Assembly: GCA_002362385.1 (NCBI GenBank)
Contig: DEUB01000008.1
Location: forward strand, 1 to 46,262
Length of the DNA: 46,262 bases
DNA from: Lachnospiraceae bacterium UBA3273
GTDB taxonomy: Bacteria > Bacillota > Clostridia > Lachnospirales > Lachnospiraceae
Direction: 5' to 3'
Position 1 is the first letter of the stretch. Every line of letters begins with the position of its first letter. Below are positions 1-8,905 of this stretch, in pieces. The notes below the pieces were generated by a model that saw nothing but the letters and a program-made list of their open reading frames with translations, was not told where the DNA came from and searched no databases. The translations under genes were made by a program, and so were the position numbers.

Positions 1-369
1 AGTGTTAATAGTTTGCATTTATATGATGTTATCTTGAGGATAACTAAATGCCTCTCTTGTCAATGTACGCAGGACTTTTTATGGAAACAAAAAATTCACA
101 AAAATCCCTTCGACGAAATTAACTTTATTACATTTTATCCAAAATTGCAAGCGTTTTATTGTATTTTTTGTACACTTTATCTTTTTTTGGTACTATTTCA
201 CAGTTTTGGCAATCCATATTTTGTTGTTTTGTACACATTTCATTCATAATTTATTCATAATTGTTTTATGCACTTCCCTTCCGATATATGCATACTTTTT
301 ACGTGCCCATGCACGCTATCCCATATATAAATTGCATAAAAAAAAGCCTTTCCCCACGGTGGTTTTCTC
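1..369. other. AT-rich leader region without a gene
   Basis: Very AT-rich sequence upstream of the cellobiose phosphorylase promoter. The short open frames here have no ribosome site and unlikely composition (runs of Phe, Tyr and Cys), so I see no gene. It may hold upstream control sites for the phosphorylase, but I found no clear repeat or riboswitch. Confidence 0.6.
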
Positions 370-398
370 TTGATTTTATATACCCCTTTCTGTATAAT
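370..398 (+). promoter_or_regulatory. Promoter of cellobiose phosphorylase gene
   Basis: TTGATT at 370-375 and a perfect TATAAT at 393-398 are separated by 17 bp. Transcription would start near 405, about 53 bases before the chosen start codon. This is seen directly in the sequence and fits a housekeeping sigma factor promoter. Confidence 0.75.
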
Positions 399-406
399 TT
401 TCATAT

Positions 407-429
407 GGGCTGTCCTATCGGGCAGTCCC
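407..429 (+). promoter_or_regulatory. Hairpin at the predicted mRNA 5' end
   Basis: GGGCTGTCC and GGGCAGTCCC can pair around a TATC loop with one bulged base. The hairpin begins almost exactly at the predicted transcription start, so it would sit at the very 5' end of the mRNA. It could protect the message from 5'-end decay or be an operator dyad; the sequence does not decide which. Confidence 0.5.
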
Positions 430-457
430 AACAATACTATAATTGAAAGGAATTTGG

Positions 458-2899
458 ATGATTATGAAATTTGGTTACTTTGATGACGCGAATAAAGAAT
501 ACGTCATTACAACTCCCAAGACCCCGCTTCCCTGGATCAATTATTTAGGTTGCAACGACTTTTTTACCTTGATTTCCAACACATGCGGCGGTTACACCTT
601 TTATAAGGATGCAAAGCTATTAAGAATTACCCGTTACCGTTATAATGACGTACCGGGAGACATCAACGGCAAATATTTCTATATTAAAGACGGCGATACC
701 GTGTGGAATCCCGGCTGGAAGCCCACCCAGACAGAGCTTGATAAATATGAATGCCGCCACGGTATCGGCTATTCCAGATTTACCGGTTCCAAGAACGATG
801 TGGAGGCAAGCGTGCTTACCTTCGTTCCCATGAACGATTCCTGCGAAGTAAGCCGCCTGACCGTTACCAACAACGGCAGCGCTGCAAAAGATTTAAAATT
901 ATTCTCCTATGTGGAGTGGTGTCTGTGGAATGCGGACGATGATTCCCGTAACTTCCAGAGGAACTTAAGCACAGGCGAGGTTGAAGTGATCGGCTCCACG
1001 ATCTATCACAAGACAGAATACAGAGAACGCCGCAATCACTATGCCGTTTATTCCGTAAATACCAAAGTAGACGGCTTTGACACAAGTCGCGACGCCTTCC
1101 TCGGCGCATACCGCGGCGCGGACAACCCTGAAGTTGTTGAAAAGGGACAGGCTACGGATTCCATGGCAAGCGGCTGGTCTCCCATCGCTTCCCACCAGAT
1201 CAATATTTCCTTAGCTCCCGGCGAGAGCAAATCCTTTGTGTTTGTACTCGGCTACTGCGAGAATCCCGAAGAGGAAAAATGGGAATCTCCCGGCGTCATC
1301 AACAAAGCTCCCGCAAACGCACTGCTTGCAAAATACCAGACAGATGCAGATGTGGACAAGGCTTTTACAGAGCTTCAGGCATACTGGAACGGCTTACTTT
1401 CCAAATACACCGTAAAATCCAAAAACGATAAGGTAGACCGCATGGTCAACATCTGGAACCAGTACCAGTGTATGGTAACCTTCAACATGTCCCGTTCCGC
1501 TTCCTATTATGAATCCGGTATCGGACGAGGTATGGGCTTCCGCGATTCCTGTCAGGATTTACTTGGATTCGTACATCTGATTCCCGAGCGTGCAAGAGGC
1601 CGTATCATCGATATCGCTTCCACACAGTTTGAGGACGGCAGCGCTTACCATCAGTACCAGCCCCTTACCAAGAAGGGCAATGCGGATATCGGCTCCGGCT
1701 TCAATGACGACCCGCTGTGGCTGATCGCAGGAACAAGCGCATACATCCGTGAAAGCGGCGATATGTCCATTTTGGACGAGATGGTTCCTTTCGATAATGA
1801 CGAAAGCAAGTCCACTCCTTTATTAAACCACCTGAAACGTTCCTTTGATTACATAGTAAACCACAAGGGACCTCACGATCTGCCTTTGATCGGACGTGCA
1901 GACTGGAACGACTGTCTGAATTTAAACTGCTTCTCAGAGCATCCCGGCGAGTCCTTCCAGACATTCGGACCTTCCGAAGGCCCCGTTGCAGAGTCCGTAT
2001 TCATCGGCGGCATGTTTGTAAAATACGGTCTGGAATACGCTGAGATCTGCGACTTAAAAGGCGATAAGGCAGAAGCCGATTACGCCCGTGCAGAAGTCGA
2101 AAAAATGAGAAAAGCCCTCTTAACGGACGGCTGGGACGGCGAATGGTTTGTCCGCGCTTACGACGCATACAGCCATAAAGTCGGCTCCAAGGAATGCGAA
2201 GAAGGCCAGATCTTTATCGAACCCCAGGGCTTCTGCGTACTTGCAGGCGTAGGCGTAGAAACAGGCGAAGCAAAGAAGGCTCTCGATTCCGTAAAAGAAA
2301 AACTGGATACCCAGTACGGCATCATGATCTTACAGCCTGCCTACACCAAATACCATTTAGAGCTTGGCGAAGTTACCTCCTATCCCCCGGGATACAAAGA
2401 AAATGCAGGTATCTTCTGCCACAACAACCCCTGGGTCTCCATTGCAGAAACAGTCATCGGCCGGGGCGACAGAGCTTTTGAAATCTATCAGAAGACCTGC
2501 CCCGCTTATGTAGAAGAGTTCAGCGAGATCCACAGGACAGAACCTTACGTATACGCACAGATGGTTGCGGGACGCGACGCCAAATTCCACGGCGAAGCAA
2601 AGAACTCCTGGCTGACCGGTACTGCGGCATGGACCTTTGTAAACATCTCCCAGTACATTTTAGGCGTATATCCCACCCACACAGGACTTTCCATTAATCC
2701 CTGTGTACCCAAGGGCTTCGGAGACTTTGAAATTACCCGTAAGTTCCGTGAAGGCACCTACAACATCAAGGTCGTAAATCCTGACAACGTAGAAAAAGGT
2801 ATTAAGAGCATGACTGTAGACGGCGCACCCGTAGACGGCTGCATCATCCCTTACGTAAAAGGCAAAGAAACCTACGACGTAGTAGTGACCATGGGCTAA
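458..2899 (+). CDS. cbp: Cellobiose phosphorylase (GH94)
   Basis: Cytoplasmic enzyme that splits cellobiose with phosphate into glucose 1-phosphate and glucose, saving ATP during cellulose or beta-glucan use. The protein aligns from memory almost end to end with the 811 aa Clostridium thermocellum enzyme, including the start MKFGYFDD, the stretch NIWNQYQCMVTFNMSR, and GRADWNDCLN, whose first Asp (about residue 480) is the catalytic acid in this family. AAAGGA at 446-451 stands 6 bases before the ATG at 458, which gives 813 aa. The ATG at 464 would give the family-standard 811 aa and is the main alternative; a TTG at 443 is unlikely. The gene has its own promoter and terminator and no transporter next to it. 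Specificity for cellobiose rather than another beta-glucoside is inferred from similarity. Confidence 0.93.
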   Translation: MIMKFGYFDDANKEYVITTPKTPLPWINYLGCNDFFTLISNTCGGYTFYKDAKLLRITRYRYNDVPGDINGKYFYIKDGDTVWNPGWKPTQTELDKYECRHGIGYSRFTGSKNDVEASVLTFVPMNDSCEVSRLTVTNNGSAAKDLKLFSYVEWCLWNADDDSRNFQRNLSTGEVEVIGSTIYHKTEYRERRNHYAVYSVNTKVDGFDTSRDAFLGAYRGADNPEVVEKGQATDSMASGWSPIASHQINISLAPGESKSFVFVLGYCENPEEEKWESPGVINKAPANALLAKYQTDADVDKAFTELQAYWNGLLSKYTVKSKNDKVDRMVNIWNQYQCMVTFNMSRSASYYESGIGRGMGFRDSCQDLLGFVHLIPERARGRIIDIASTQFEDGSAYHQYQPLTKKGNADIGSGFNDDPLWLIAGTSAYIRESGDMSILDEMVPFDNDESKSTPLLNHLKRSFDYIVNHKGPHDLPLIGRADWNDCLNLNCFSEHPGESFQTFGPSEGPVAESVFIGGMFVKYGLEYAEICDLKGDKAEADYARAEVEKMRKALLTDGWDGEWFVRAYDAYSHKVGSKECEEGQIFIEPQGFCVLAGVGVETGEAKKALDSVKEKLDTQYGIMILQPAYTKYHLELGEVTSYPPGYKENAGIFCHNNPWVSIAETVIGRGDRAFEIYQKTCPAYVEEFSEIHRTEPYVYAQMVAGRDAKFHGEAKNSWLTGTAAWTFVNISQYILGVYPTHTGLSINPCVPKGFGDFEITRKFREGTYNIKVVNPDNVEKGIKSMTVDGAPVDGCIIPYVKGKETYDVVVTMG

Positions 2900-2909
2900 A
2901 AAGCACTTA

Positions 2910-2945
2910 TAAGAGGCGGTAAAACATACCGCCTCTTACTTTTTC
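2910..2945 (+). terminator. Intrinsic terminator after cellobiose phosphorylase
   Basis: A perfect 12-bp stem, 2910-2921 with 2927-2938, around a 5-base loop, followed by CTTTTTC. It lies 11 bases after the stop codon. Confidence 0.9.
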
Positions 2946-3001
2946 TATTCACAAAGGATAAAACATCCCGATTACCATATCAACAAACAGGAGGAAAATC
3001 C

Positions 3002-3523
3002 ATGGAACCGACATTAAATATTAATATCCGCGATGAAGACCACATAACAGTGACTAATAACAAAAAAGCTTCTCTCAAAATGTATTTTATCCTCTTACTT
3101 ATTTTCTTGATCCTCTATATCATATATGGAATTGCTTCCGGAACCGATCTTCTGACACTTCTTGTTGTAGGGTTCATTATTTTAATTCCGTTTTCCATTA
3201 TAATGCTTGATGTTCTCCTGCAAGCCAAAGAATACATTAACTTCTCCGGCGAAAGCATCAGATTGATCTCGCAGTATAAAAGAAAAACCATTACCCTCTA
3301 TTCCCATCAGGTCAACGGCTGCTACCTTTATGATAACACATATCCTGGTCCCGATTCCCACGATTATGGCGCACTTTTATATATCTATTACGAAAATGGA
3401 AAATACTGGAAGTTAGGTCTTTGTCCATCCGATGCAAAAAAAATCTTTGACTTCCTTACCCAATATTTTCAAAGGAGAAACATTCCCGTAACCCCGATTA
3501 AAAAACGCCCCGACCTTCCTTAG
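3002..3523 (+). CDS. Small membrane protein with two transmembrane segments
   Basis: A 173 aa protein I do not recognise by name. Residues about 27-46 and 50-71 are hydrophobic and form a helical hairpin. The N-terminus before them and the C-terminal 100 residues are polar and probably cytoplasmic. The C-terminal part, with alternating beta-type stretches such as IRLISQYKRKTITLY, resembles small bacterial PH-like or YcxB-type membrane proteins, but this is only a guess. GGAGG lies 8 bases before the ATG, so the gene is well supported as real. It stands alone between the phosphorylase terminator and a large inverted repeat. Confidence 0.7.
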   Translation: MEPTLNINIRDEDHITVTNNKKASLKMYFILLLIFLILYIIYGIASGTDLLTLLVVGFIILIPFSIIMLDVLLQAKEYINFSGESIRLISQYKRKTITLYSHQVNGCYLYDNTYPGPDSHDYGALLYIYYENGKYWKLGLCPSDAKKIFDFLTQYFQRRNIPVTPIKKRPDLP

Positions 3524-3597
3524 CCAGAACTCCCGCAGGAAAAACAGCCCACACCCCCAATTGACAAACATCCCATGCCAACACCCCATCCCTACGA

Positions 3598-3900
3598 CAG
3601 GGCAGCATCCGTTCTGTTACGGGCAGGCAGGGGCAGCGCAAAAAAGTCTGTTGTTTTTATTCCTCTACACCGGAAAGCGCGATTTTTCTTACAGACCGCC
3701 CAACCCCAAGGCAAATTGCCACGGATGGCAATTTAGCCGTCACGCGGCATGGATGCCGCATTGACGGCGGCCGCAGCCCTTGCCGGGAACTCCGCCGCGG
3801 GCTGTTAGAAAAATCCCGTTTTCCGGTGTGCATGAATAAAAACAACAGACTTTTTTTGCGCTGCCCCTGCCTGCCCGTAACAGAACGGATGCCTGCCCCA
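3598..3900. repeat. Large multi-branched inverted repeat
   Basis: Two arms of roughly 85-90 bases, about 3605-3688 and 3808-3890, are nearly perfect reverse complements (first 41 bases of the left arm identical, later a few mismatches and one extra A). The about 120 bases between them hold further hairpins: 3711-3720 with 3727-3737, 3737-3750 with 3753-3767, and CAGCCC 3774-3779 with GGGCTG 3799-3804. It fills the gap between the convergent small membrane protein gene and cls. It carries no credible gene. It could act as a two-way terminator, a mobile palindromic element, or a structured RNA. Confidence 0.85.
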
Positions 3901-3908
3901 CCTTCCAA

Positions 3909-5495
3909 TCACATAAGCGGTGCAAACAACCTGCAGATCCTCCCGCACATCCTGTGTAAAAGAGGCAGCTTCTTATAATCCCCCTCCGTAAACCTCTCGC
4001 ATTTCTCAAAGGTCCTTCTGAAATCCTCCTTAATATCCCCGATGACCGGATTATCATAAATAAAAGTAGCACATTCATAATGCTCATAAAGACTTCTGAA
4101 ATCCAGATTGATCGTCCCCACCACAGCCTTGATATCATCAGACAAGAACATCTTTGCATGGACAAAGCCCGGAGTAAATTCATAAATTTTTACCCCCGCC
4201 TCCAAAAGCTTCGGATAATAAGTATGGGCAACAGAAAAAGCCACCTTCTTATCCGGTATGTGAGGCATGATGATCCGCACGTCGATCCCTCTCTGGGCCG
4301 CAAATTTCAACGCGGTAATGATCTCGTTTTCAGGGATCAGATAAGGCGTCATAATATAAACATAGCTCCTTGCCTTGTTCAAAATATCGATATAGACCTC
4401 TTCCGCCACATCTTCCCCGTTACAGGGATCGTCATTATAAGGGATCACAAACCCGTTTTTCCCGGACTTATCGGCGCCGCAGTCCGCATTCAGGTATTTC
4501 CCGTAATCCTCTTCTTTTGTATCCGAGATATTCCACATCTGTAAAAACATAGCCGTAAAGCTCTTGACCGCATCGCCGGAAAGCTTGACTGCCGTATCCT
4601 TCCAGTATCCGAACCGCTCGATATAATTCATATATTCATCGGCAAGGTTGATGCCGCCGTTATATGCAAGTTTTCCGTCAATTATTAGTATTTTTCGATG
4701 ATCCCTGTAGTTTTGGTGCGATGAAAAGAAGGGGATCACGGGGGCGAAGACCTTGACCTTTATCCCCTTTTCCCTGAGTTTTTCAGGGTATTTGCGGGGC
4801 AGCTTTAAAATTGAATTAAATCCGTCATACATGAGACGGACTTCCACGCCTTCTGCCGCCTTTTCCTCCAAGACCGCTAAAATTTCCTCCCATACGCGTC
4901 CCGGATTGATGATAAAGTATTCCAGAAAAATAAACTTCTCCGCTTTCTTCAGCTCCGGAATCAGATCGGCAAGCTTTGCTTCGCCGTCCGGAAAATAGGT
5001 TACCTTTGTTTTATCATAGGAAGGAAATCCGTTTACATTCTGTATATAGTAGGCGAGATCGGTAATCGGCACGTTTTCCTTCCACATTCTCTGCACCACA
5101 TCCTCATTGGGCGTCAGGTATTCCTTTGTCTTATCGATATTTTTGTGAAGTCCTTTTTTGATGCCCACGCTTGCAGGATTGATCCGCACCAACAGATACA
5201 AAACGGCGCCAAACACCGGAACCACACACAAGGGCACCATCCACGCCAGTTTAAAGGCAGGGTTGTCATTGCTGTTGATAATGACCACCACTAAGACCGC
5301 AGCCAAAATGTTTAAAGAATAGAGTACCCACTGGGAATATTCGCCCATGATGGTAAAAACCCAGAGCAACAGGGCTATCTGCAGAAGCATCAGGATAACG
5401 ACCATCATGATCCTGCTGAATATTAAATTTACCAAAGCATTTAAACCGGTTCTCTTGATCTTTACCGCTTTATTTTTTATCTGTTCTTTTTTCAT
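3909..5495 (-). CDS. cls: Cardiolipin synthase (phospholipase D family)
   Basis: Membrane enzyme that joins two phosphatidylglycerols into cardiolipin and glycerol. The 528 aa protein has hydrophobic segments near residues 30-52, 58-76 and 84-105. Two PLD catalytic HKD motifs follow, HRKILIID at about 266 and HAKMFLSD at about 446, each followed by the expected Gly-rich strand. Length and two-transmembrane-plus-two-HKD layout match bacterial ClsA-type enzymes. The start at 5495 is chosen because GAAGAGGAAA lies just upstream; an earlier in-frame start at 5537 lacks such a site. The gene is single, convergent with the small membrane protein gene, and its stop codon touches the large inverted repeat. 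Confidence 0.93.
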   Translation of the reverse strand: MKKEQIKNKAVKIKRTGLNALVNLIFSRIMMVVILMLLQIALLLWVFTIMGEYSQWVLYSLNILAAVLVVVIINSNDNPAFKLAWMVPLCVVPVFGAVLYLLVRINPASVGIKKGLHKNIDKTKEYLTPNEDVVQRMWKENVPITDLAYYIQNVNGFPSYDKTKVTYFPDGEAKLADLIPELKKAEKFIFLEYFIINPGRVWEEILAVLEEKAAEGVEVRLMYDGFNSILKLPRKYPEKLREKGIKVKVFAPVIPFFSSHQNYRDHRKILIIDGKLAYNGGINLADEYMNYIERFGYWKDTAVKLSGDAVKSFTAMFLQMWNISDTKEEDYGKYLNADCGADKSGKNGFVIPYNDDPCNGEDVAEEVYIDILNKARSYVYIMTPYLIPENEIITALKFAAQRGIDVRIIMPHIPDKKVAFSVAHTYYPKLLEAGVKIYEFTPGFVHAKMFLSDDIKAVVGTINLDFRSLYEHYECATFIYDNPVIGDIKEDFRRTFEKCERFTEGDYKKLPLLHRMCGRICRLFAPLM

Positions 5496-5558
5496 GATAT
5501 TTCCTCTTCTGCCCAAGACTTTGCCGCACCTATCCATGCAAGGCTACAGGCTTACTAC

Positions 5559-5567
5559 ATTCTATCA
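5559..5567 (-). promoter_or_regulatory. Possible promoter of cardiolipin synthase
   Basis: On the minus strand an extended -10 element TGATAGAAT ends at 5559, about 57 bases before the start codon. The upstream region is a T/A tract without a good -35, so support is moderate. Confidence 0.4.
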
Positions 5568-5606
5568 TAAAACAGATAAAATAAAAAATGATAAAATTAT
5601 AAAATC

Positions 5607-6527
5607 TTATGCCCTCCCCGGCTTTGCTACATAATGTACGCCAAAGGCAACCGCTCCCGAAAGCAGGACCCCGATGACGGCTCCTGCCGCTTTTCCCATA
5701 GCCGTGCCGCTAAAGATACCGATAAAAACAGTCGCCAGCTCTGCAAGCATAATGCCCAGTATCAGATAATGGGCCGTTTTAAATGAAAATAGGCCGCTTC
5801 CCGAAATATCTCTTCTTTTATCGCACAGATATGTCAGGATGATACAGATAACGGTCATTGCCATAAGGACTATGGCCCCGGGGCTTCCGGGCGGCAGGCC
5901 TTCCCCGAAGAAAACGATTTTTCTCGTATACGCCTGTATACAGCAAAGCCCAAACCAGATGATGAAAGCGGAAAATACCGCACCCGGAATGTGGTTTGTT
6001 ATTCTTTTTGCAAAAACCAGCAGAACATATAAAAAAGTGTTTACCATAAACAGGCTGTATGCCTTGCCAAACATCCACACAGCATAATCAGAATTATCAA
6101 ACACTTTTATCCAGCCGTCCATAAGCGGCCAACTGACAATAACCGGGATCCACACAAGAAGGATTCCGCAGATAAAGTCATAGGTAACACAGTTTTTCCC
6201 TTTTACAGGCAGAAGTTGCTGAAATTCCTTTCCGTGCTTTCCCTCCATTATATGCCATCTTGTAATCTGGGCCGCCGCTACTATAAAAAAGACCGCTCTC
6301 ATTCCGTTGCTGTATATGTTTCCCGGATCCGTATCTCCCCACAGACGCAACAGCAAATCCACACTTCCACTATACTGCGATATATCAAATTCTTCCCACC
6401 GCATCATAGCAACTTCAATGGATCTACAGCATCCCGTCATCACGTATAAAAATGCAAGGATCACAACAACAGCCGTACATAATAAGTAGATTCTGTCCCT
6501 TTTAAACAATTTCCCGCACTCTTTCAT
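5607..6527 (-). CDS. ABC transporter membrane protein (YtrC/D-like)
   Basis: A 306 aa integral membrane protein with about seven hydrophobic segments. It is a paralogue of the next gene upstream: both begin with a Cys-x-x-LFKRD-(R/K)-I-x-LLC stretch and share WHIMEG/WGVLEGR, VTYDYI/VTYDFI, PGAVF/PGIFL and CDKKRDI/CDKRRDI blocks at the same places. Together with the ATPase and the YtrA-type regulator it probably forms an ABC-2-like exporter of the kind that answers cell-wall antibiotics in Firmicutes. The start at 6527 was chosen because AGGAGG lies 11 bases upstream; the ATG at 6536 is too close to it. It is the last gene of a four-gene operon, 32 bases after its paralogue. Confidence 0.75.
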   Translation of the reverse strand: MKECGKLFKRDRIYLLCTAVVVILAFLYVMTGCCRSIEVAMMRWEEFDISQYSGSVDLLLRLWGDTDPGNIYSNGMRAVFFIVAAAQITRWHIMEGKHGKEFQQLLPVKGKNCVTYDFICGILLVWIPVIVSWPLMDGWIKVFDNSDYAVWMFGKAYSLFMVNTFLYVLLVFAKRITNHIPGAVFSAFIIWFGLCCIQAYTRKIVFFGEGLPPGSPGAIVLMAMTVICIILTYLCDKRRDISGSGLFSFKTAHYLILGIMLAELATVFIGIFSGTAMGKAAGAVIGVLLSGAVAFGVHYVAKPGRA

Positions 6528-6559
6528 TCTTATCATTCCCTCCTTTTGGCACAGGGCGG

Positions 6560-7495
6560 TCATCTGCTCCTTTCGCCCCATGTCAGATAATGCACGCCTG
6601 CAGTTACAGTCCCTGCAATCAGAACGCCCACAACATTGGCGGCCATGCCCCGTTGTATGATCTCACTGTTTAAAAAGATGTAGAAAAGCTCCGCAAATAT
6701 TGCCGCCATCATCAAAAAGTGCACCGGTTTAAAATAGAACAGCCCGTTCCCGGCAATATCTCTTTTTTTATCGCACCAATAGGACAGCGCCACAAGCACC
6801 GGCACCGATGCGGCCAAAAGCAGATAGCCGCTCCGCTCTCCCGGGCTATACCGCCCTAAATCCCAGAATACGGATATATCCCATCCCAGTATGACCCCTA
6901 TGCCAAAGACAACCGGTACGGTCAAAAAGATTCCGGGTATATATCTGGTAATTTTCTTTGAAAGGACCAGCAGGGAATACAGAAACGAAACAAGGATCAA
7001 TTCTTTTATAATCTCCACACAGTTTTCGTTTACATCCTTTCCCATAAAGGTAAGGCCATACCCCTTTGATAAGAGCATTACCGCAACAAACTCTACCGCT
7101 ATGGGTATCCACAAAAACAATATGCCCAGAATATAGTCGTACGTAACATAGCCGGCGGATTTCAGGGGAAGCTGGTTTGCAAATTCCCGTCCCCTCCTTC
7201 CTTCCAATACGCCCCACTTTAAGATCTGCGCTAAAAGCACCACCGCAAAGATCCATTTCATCATGGATATACAGGCATACTCTAATATTTCCGAAAATAT
7301 CATCCCGTCATCCGAAAAAAATTCTTCCACAAAAGCCTCTCCATGGATTTCCATAAAGGAAGCCTTCATTTCCAGCAGCTGACGGACCAGTCTCCAACCG
7401 TTAATAAAGCCGGCCAAAAGGATAAAAACCACCGCTCCTGATAAACACAACAAAAAAATTTTATCTCTTTTGAACAGTCTTTTACATTCCTCCAT
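6560..7495 (-). CDS. ABC transporter membrane protein, paralogue (YtrC/D-like)
   Basis: A 311 aa membrane protein with about seven hydrophobic segments, built like the following gene and clearly its tandem duplicate. No extracellular domain or signal peptide beyond the first membrane segment is visible. It would form the transport channel with its paralogue, energised by the neighbouring ATPase, possibly as a heterodimer. A GGGAGGGGAG site lies a few bases before the ATG. It starts 13 bases after the ATPase stop codon, so the genes are co-transcribed. The transported substrate cannot be told from sequence. Confidence 0.75.
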   Translation of the reverse strand: MEECKRLFKRDKIFLLCLSGAVVFILLAGFINGWRLVRQLLEMKASFMEIHGEAFVEEFFSDDGMIFSEILEYACISMMKWIFAVVLLAQILKWGVLEGRRGREFANQLPLKSAGYVTYDYILGILFLWIPIAVEFVAVMLLSKGYGLTFMGKDVNENCVEIIKELILVSFLYSLLVLSKKITRYIPGIFLTVPVVFGIGVILGWDISVFWDLGRYSPGERSGYLLLAASVPVLVALSYWCDKKRDIAGNGLFYFKPVHFLMMAAIFAELFYIFLNSEIIQRGMAANVVGVLIAGTVTAGVHYLTWGERSR

Positions 7496-7508
7496 ATGGC
7501 TCCCCTCC

Positions 7509-8387
7509 CTACTTTGTTTTTTCCTTTTTTATCAGGCAGTATATTTCTTCCAGTGTGATCTGTTTCCCTTCCAGTTCCTCTGCCCCGCATTCCGACAAAC
7601 GCTTCAGGTTTTCATCTCTGTTCCCCATGGTGTAAAATTCTGTCAGCCTGCCGATCTGTCCGCAGACGGATATCCGGGGATCCGTAATGCTTTCAGGCGT
7701 TTTTCCGTCCTTCCACACCGCCTGCCACTTCTGCACGCTTTCCATCAGTTCATCCAGCGTTCCCTGCCATATCATTTTACCTTTTTCCATGATCGTTAAG
7801 CTGTCACAGATCTGTTCGATCCCCGAGAGGTTATGGCTGGAAATGACTACGCCCAGTTCCCGCTTTTCTACCTCGTCTATTAAAATATCCTTAAAATATT
7901 TCCGGCTCTCGGCGTCCAGTCCGCTTTCCGGCTCATCCATGATCAGATATTCCGCCCTCTGGGCAATAGCCAGCATAAACGCCAGCTTTGTTTTCTGTCC
8001 TTTAGAAAGATTCCCGATGGTCTTTTTCTTGTTCAGTTGAAATTTTTTATTAAGCTCATCAAATTTTATGACCGAAAAGTCCTCATAGAAATTCTCATAC
8101 AGCCTGATGATCCCCGCAATGGAATAAATGGAAATAAATTCCTGGTTATCCGAAACGTAAGCCACCTTTTGTTTAACCTCCGGCATATCGTATATTTCCC
8201 GGTCATCATAAAGAATTTTTCCCCTGTCGGTCCGGTAAATCCCCGCAAGGCACTTTAATAAAGTTGTTTTCCCCGCTCCGTTGGACCCGATAATGCCGTG
8301 TATTTCCCCCCTGTTTACCGTTATATCCATATTCTCAACAGCCATGACCTTATTATAGTCTTTGCCTGCGTTTAAAACCTTAAGCAT
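7509..8387 (-). CDS. ABC transporter ATPase (YtrB-like)
   Basis: A 292 aa ATP-binding subunit. Walker A GSNGAGKT is at residues 34-41, the signature LSKGQ at 127-131 (the usual second Ser-Gly-Gly is changed to Ser-Lys-Gly), and Walker B YLIMDE at 147-152 with the D-loop SGLD after it. The His switch is in VVISSHN. The C-terminal 80 residues after the core have no motif I recognise. It lies 17 bases after the GntR gene and before two membrane proteins, the order seen in YtrABCD-type operons. It powers a transporter at the cytoplasmic membrane; whether it exports antibiotics or helps sense them is inference. Confidence 0.9.
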   Translation of the reverse strand: MLKVLNAGKDYNKVMAVENMDITVNRGEIHGIIGSNGAGKTTLLKCLAGIYRTDRGKILYDDREIYDMPEVKQKVAYVSDNQEFISIYSIAGIIRLYENFYEDFSVIKFDELNKKFQLNKKKTIGNLSKGQKTKLAFMLAIAQRAEYLIMDEPESGLDAESRKYFKDILIDEVEKRELGVVISSHNLSGIEQICDSLTIMEKGKMIWQGTLDELMESVQKWQAVWKDGKTPESITDPRISVCGQIGRLTEFYTMGNRDENLKRLSECGAEELEGKQITLEEIYCLIKKEKTK

Positions 8388-8404
8388 AAACTCTCTCCTC
8401 CTGT

Positions 8405-8776
8405 TTATATGGAATCATAGATTTCCTTTACCAGTTCCATTACCCTTTCTGCGGAATATCCGCTCCTTTTCAATTCCAATATCTCGCTTTTCATCCTTTG
8501 CGAAAGCCTGTGGATCTGTTCCTCCTCCAACTCCCTGCCGCAGTCCGGCGCAATGAATGTGCCCTTTGCCCTGATGGTCTCAATGATCTTCTGCCGCTCC
8601 AGCTCCTGATAAGCCTTTGCTACCGTGGAGGGCGTTACCCCAAGGGCCTGGGACATCTTCCTGACTGACGGTATACTGTCTCCGGGCGAAAGCTGTCCTT
8701 TTATGATATACAGCTTTATCTGCTCCATGATCTGTTCGTAGATCGGCTTCTCACTCCTATAATCAATCTGAACCAT
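8405..8776 (-). CDS. GntR-family repressor, YtrA subfamily
   Basis: A 123 aa regulator. Residues about 10-75 form the GntR winged helix (SIPSVRKMSQALGVTPSTV is the recognition region). The short C-terminal tail of about 45 residues has no ligand domain, which is typical of the YtrA subfamily. Such proteins usually repress their own ABC transporter operon and let go when the cell envelope is attacked by antibiotics. AGGAGG stands before the ATG. The promoter and palindromic operator directly upstream support autoregulation. It is the first gene of the four-gene operon. Confidence 0.92.
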   Translation of the reverse strand: MVQIDYRSEKPIYEQIMEQIKLYIIKGQLSPGDSIPSVRKMSQALGVTPSTVAKAYQELERQKIIETIRAKGTFIAPDCGRELEEEQIHRLSQRMKSEILELKRSGYSAERVMELVKEIYDSI

Positions 8777-8810
8777 GCCCTTCCTCCTTTCATTTTTATT
8801 TATGTGTCGT

Positions 8811-8853
8811 CTGTACTATCTGTATTAACTGTATTGCACTATCTAGTACAGTT
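8811..8853. promoter_or_regulatory. Nested palindromic operator of the YtrA-like regulator
   Basis: AACTGTA at 8827-8833 and TACAGTT at 8847-8853 form a 7-7 bp inverted repeat with 13 bp between. A second dyad, CTGTACTA at 8811-8818 with TAGTACAG at 8844-8851, overlaps it. The site begins immediately after the -10 box, so a bound repressor would block transcription start. Binding by the GntR protein is inferred from position. Confidence 0.65.
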
Positions 8854-8882
8854 AGCATAACATTATTCCTTTTGTCTGTCAA
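8854..8882 (-). promoter_or_regulatory. Promoter of the YtrA-like operon
   Basis: On the minus strand a perfect TTGACA (8882-8877) and an extended -10 TGTTATGCT (-10 hexamer 8859-8854) are 17 bp apart. The transcription start would fall within the operator. Confidence 0.8.
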
Positions 8883-8905
8883 CCACGAAATTCCATTTTC
8901 TGCAA

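Noticed and set aside
13..446. Two short plus-strand open frames before the cellobiose phosphorylase gene
   Set aside because: They have no ribosome site, are rich in Phe, Tyr and Cys as expected for AT-rich non-coding DNA, and the second crosses the promoter.
3657..4183. Minus-strand open frames of 83 and 147 codons across the large inverted repeat and the end of cls
   Set aside because: They translate the palindrome and the wrong frame of cls; composition is not protein-like.
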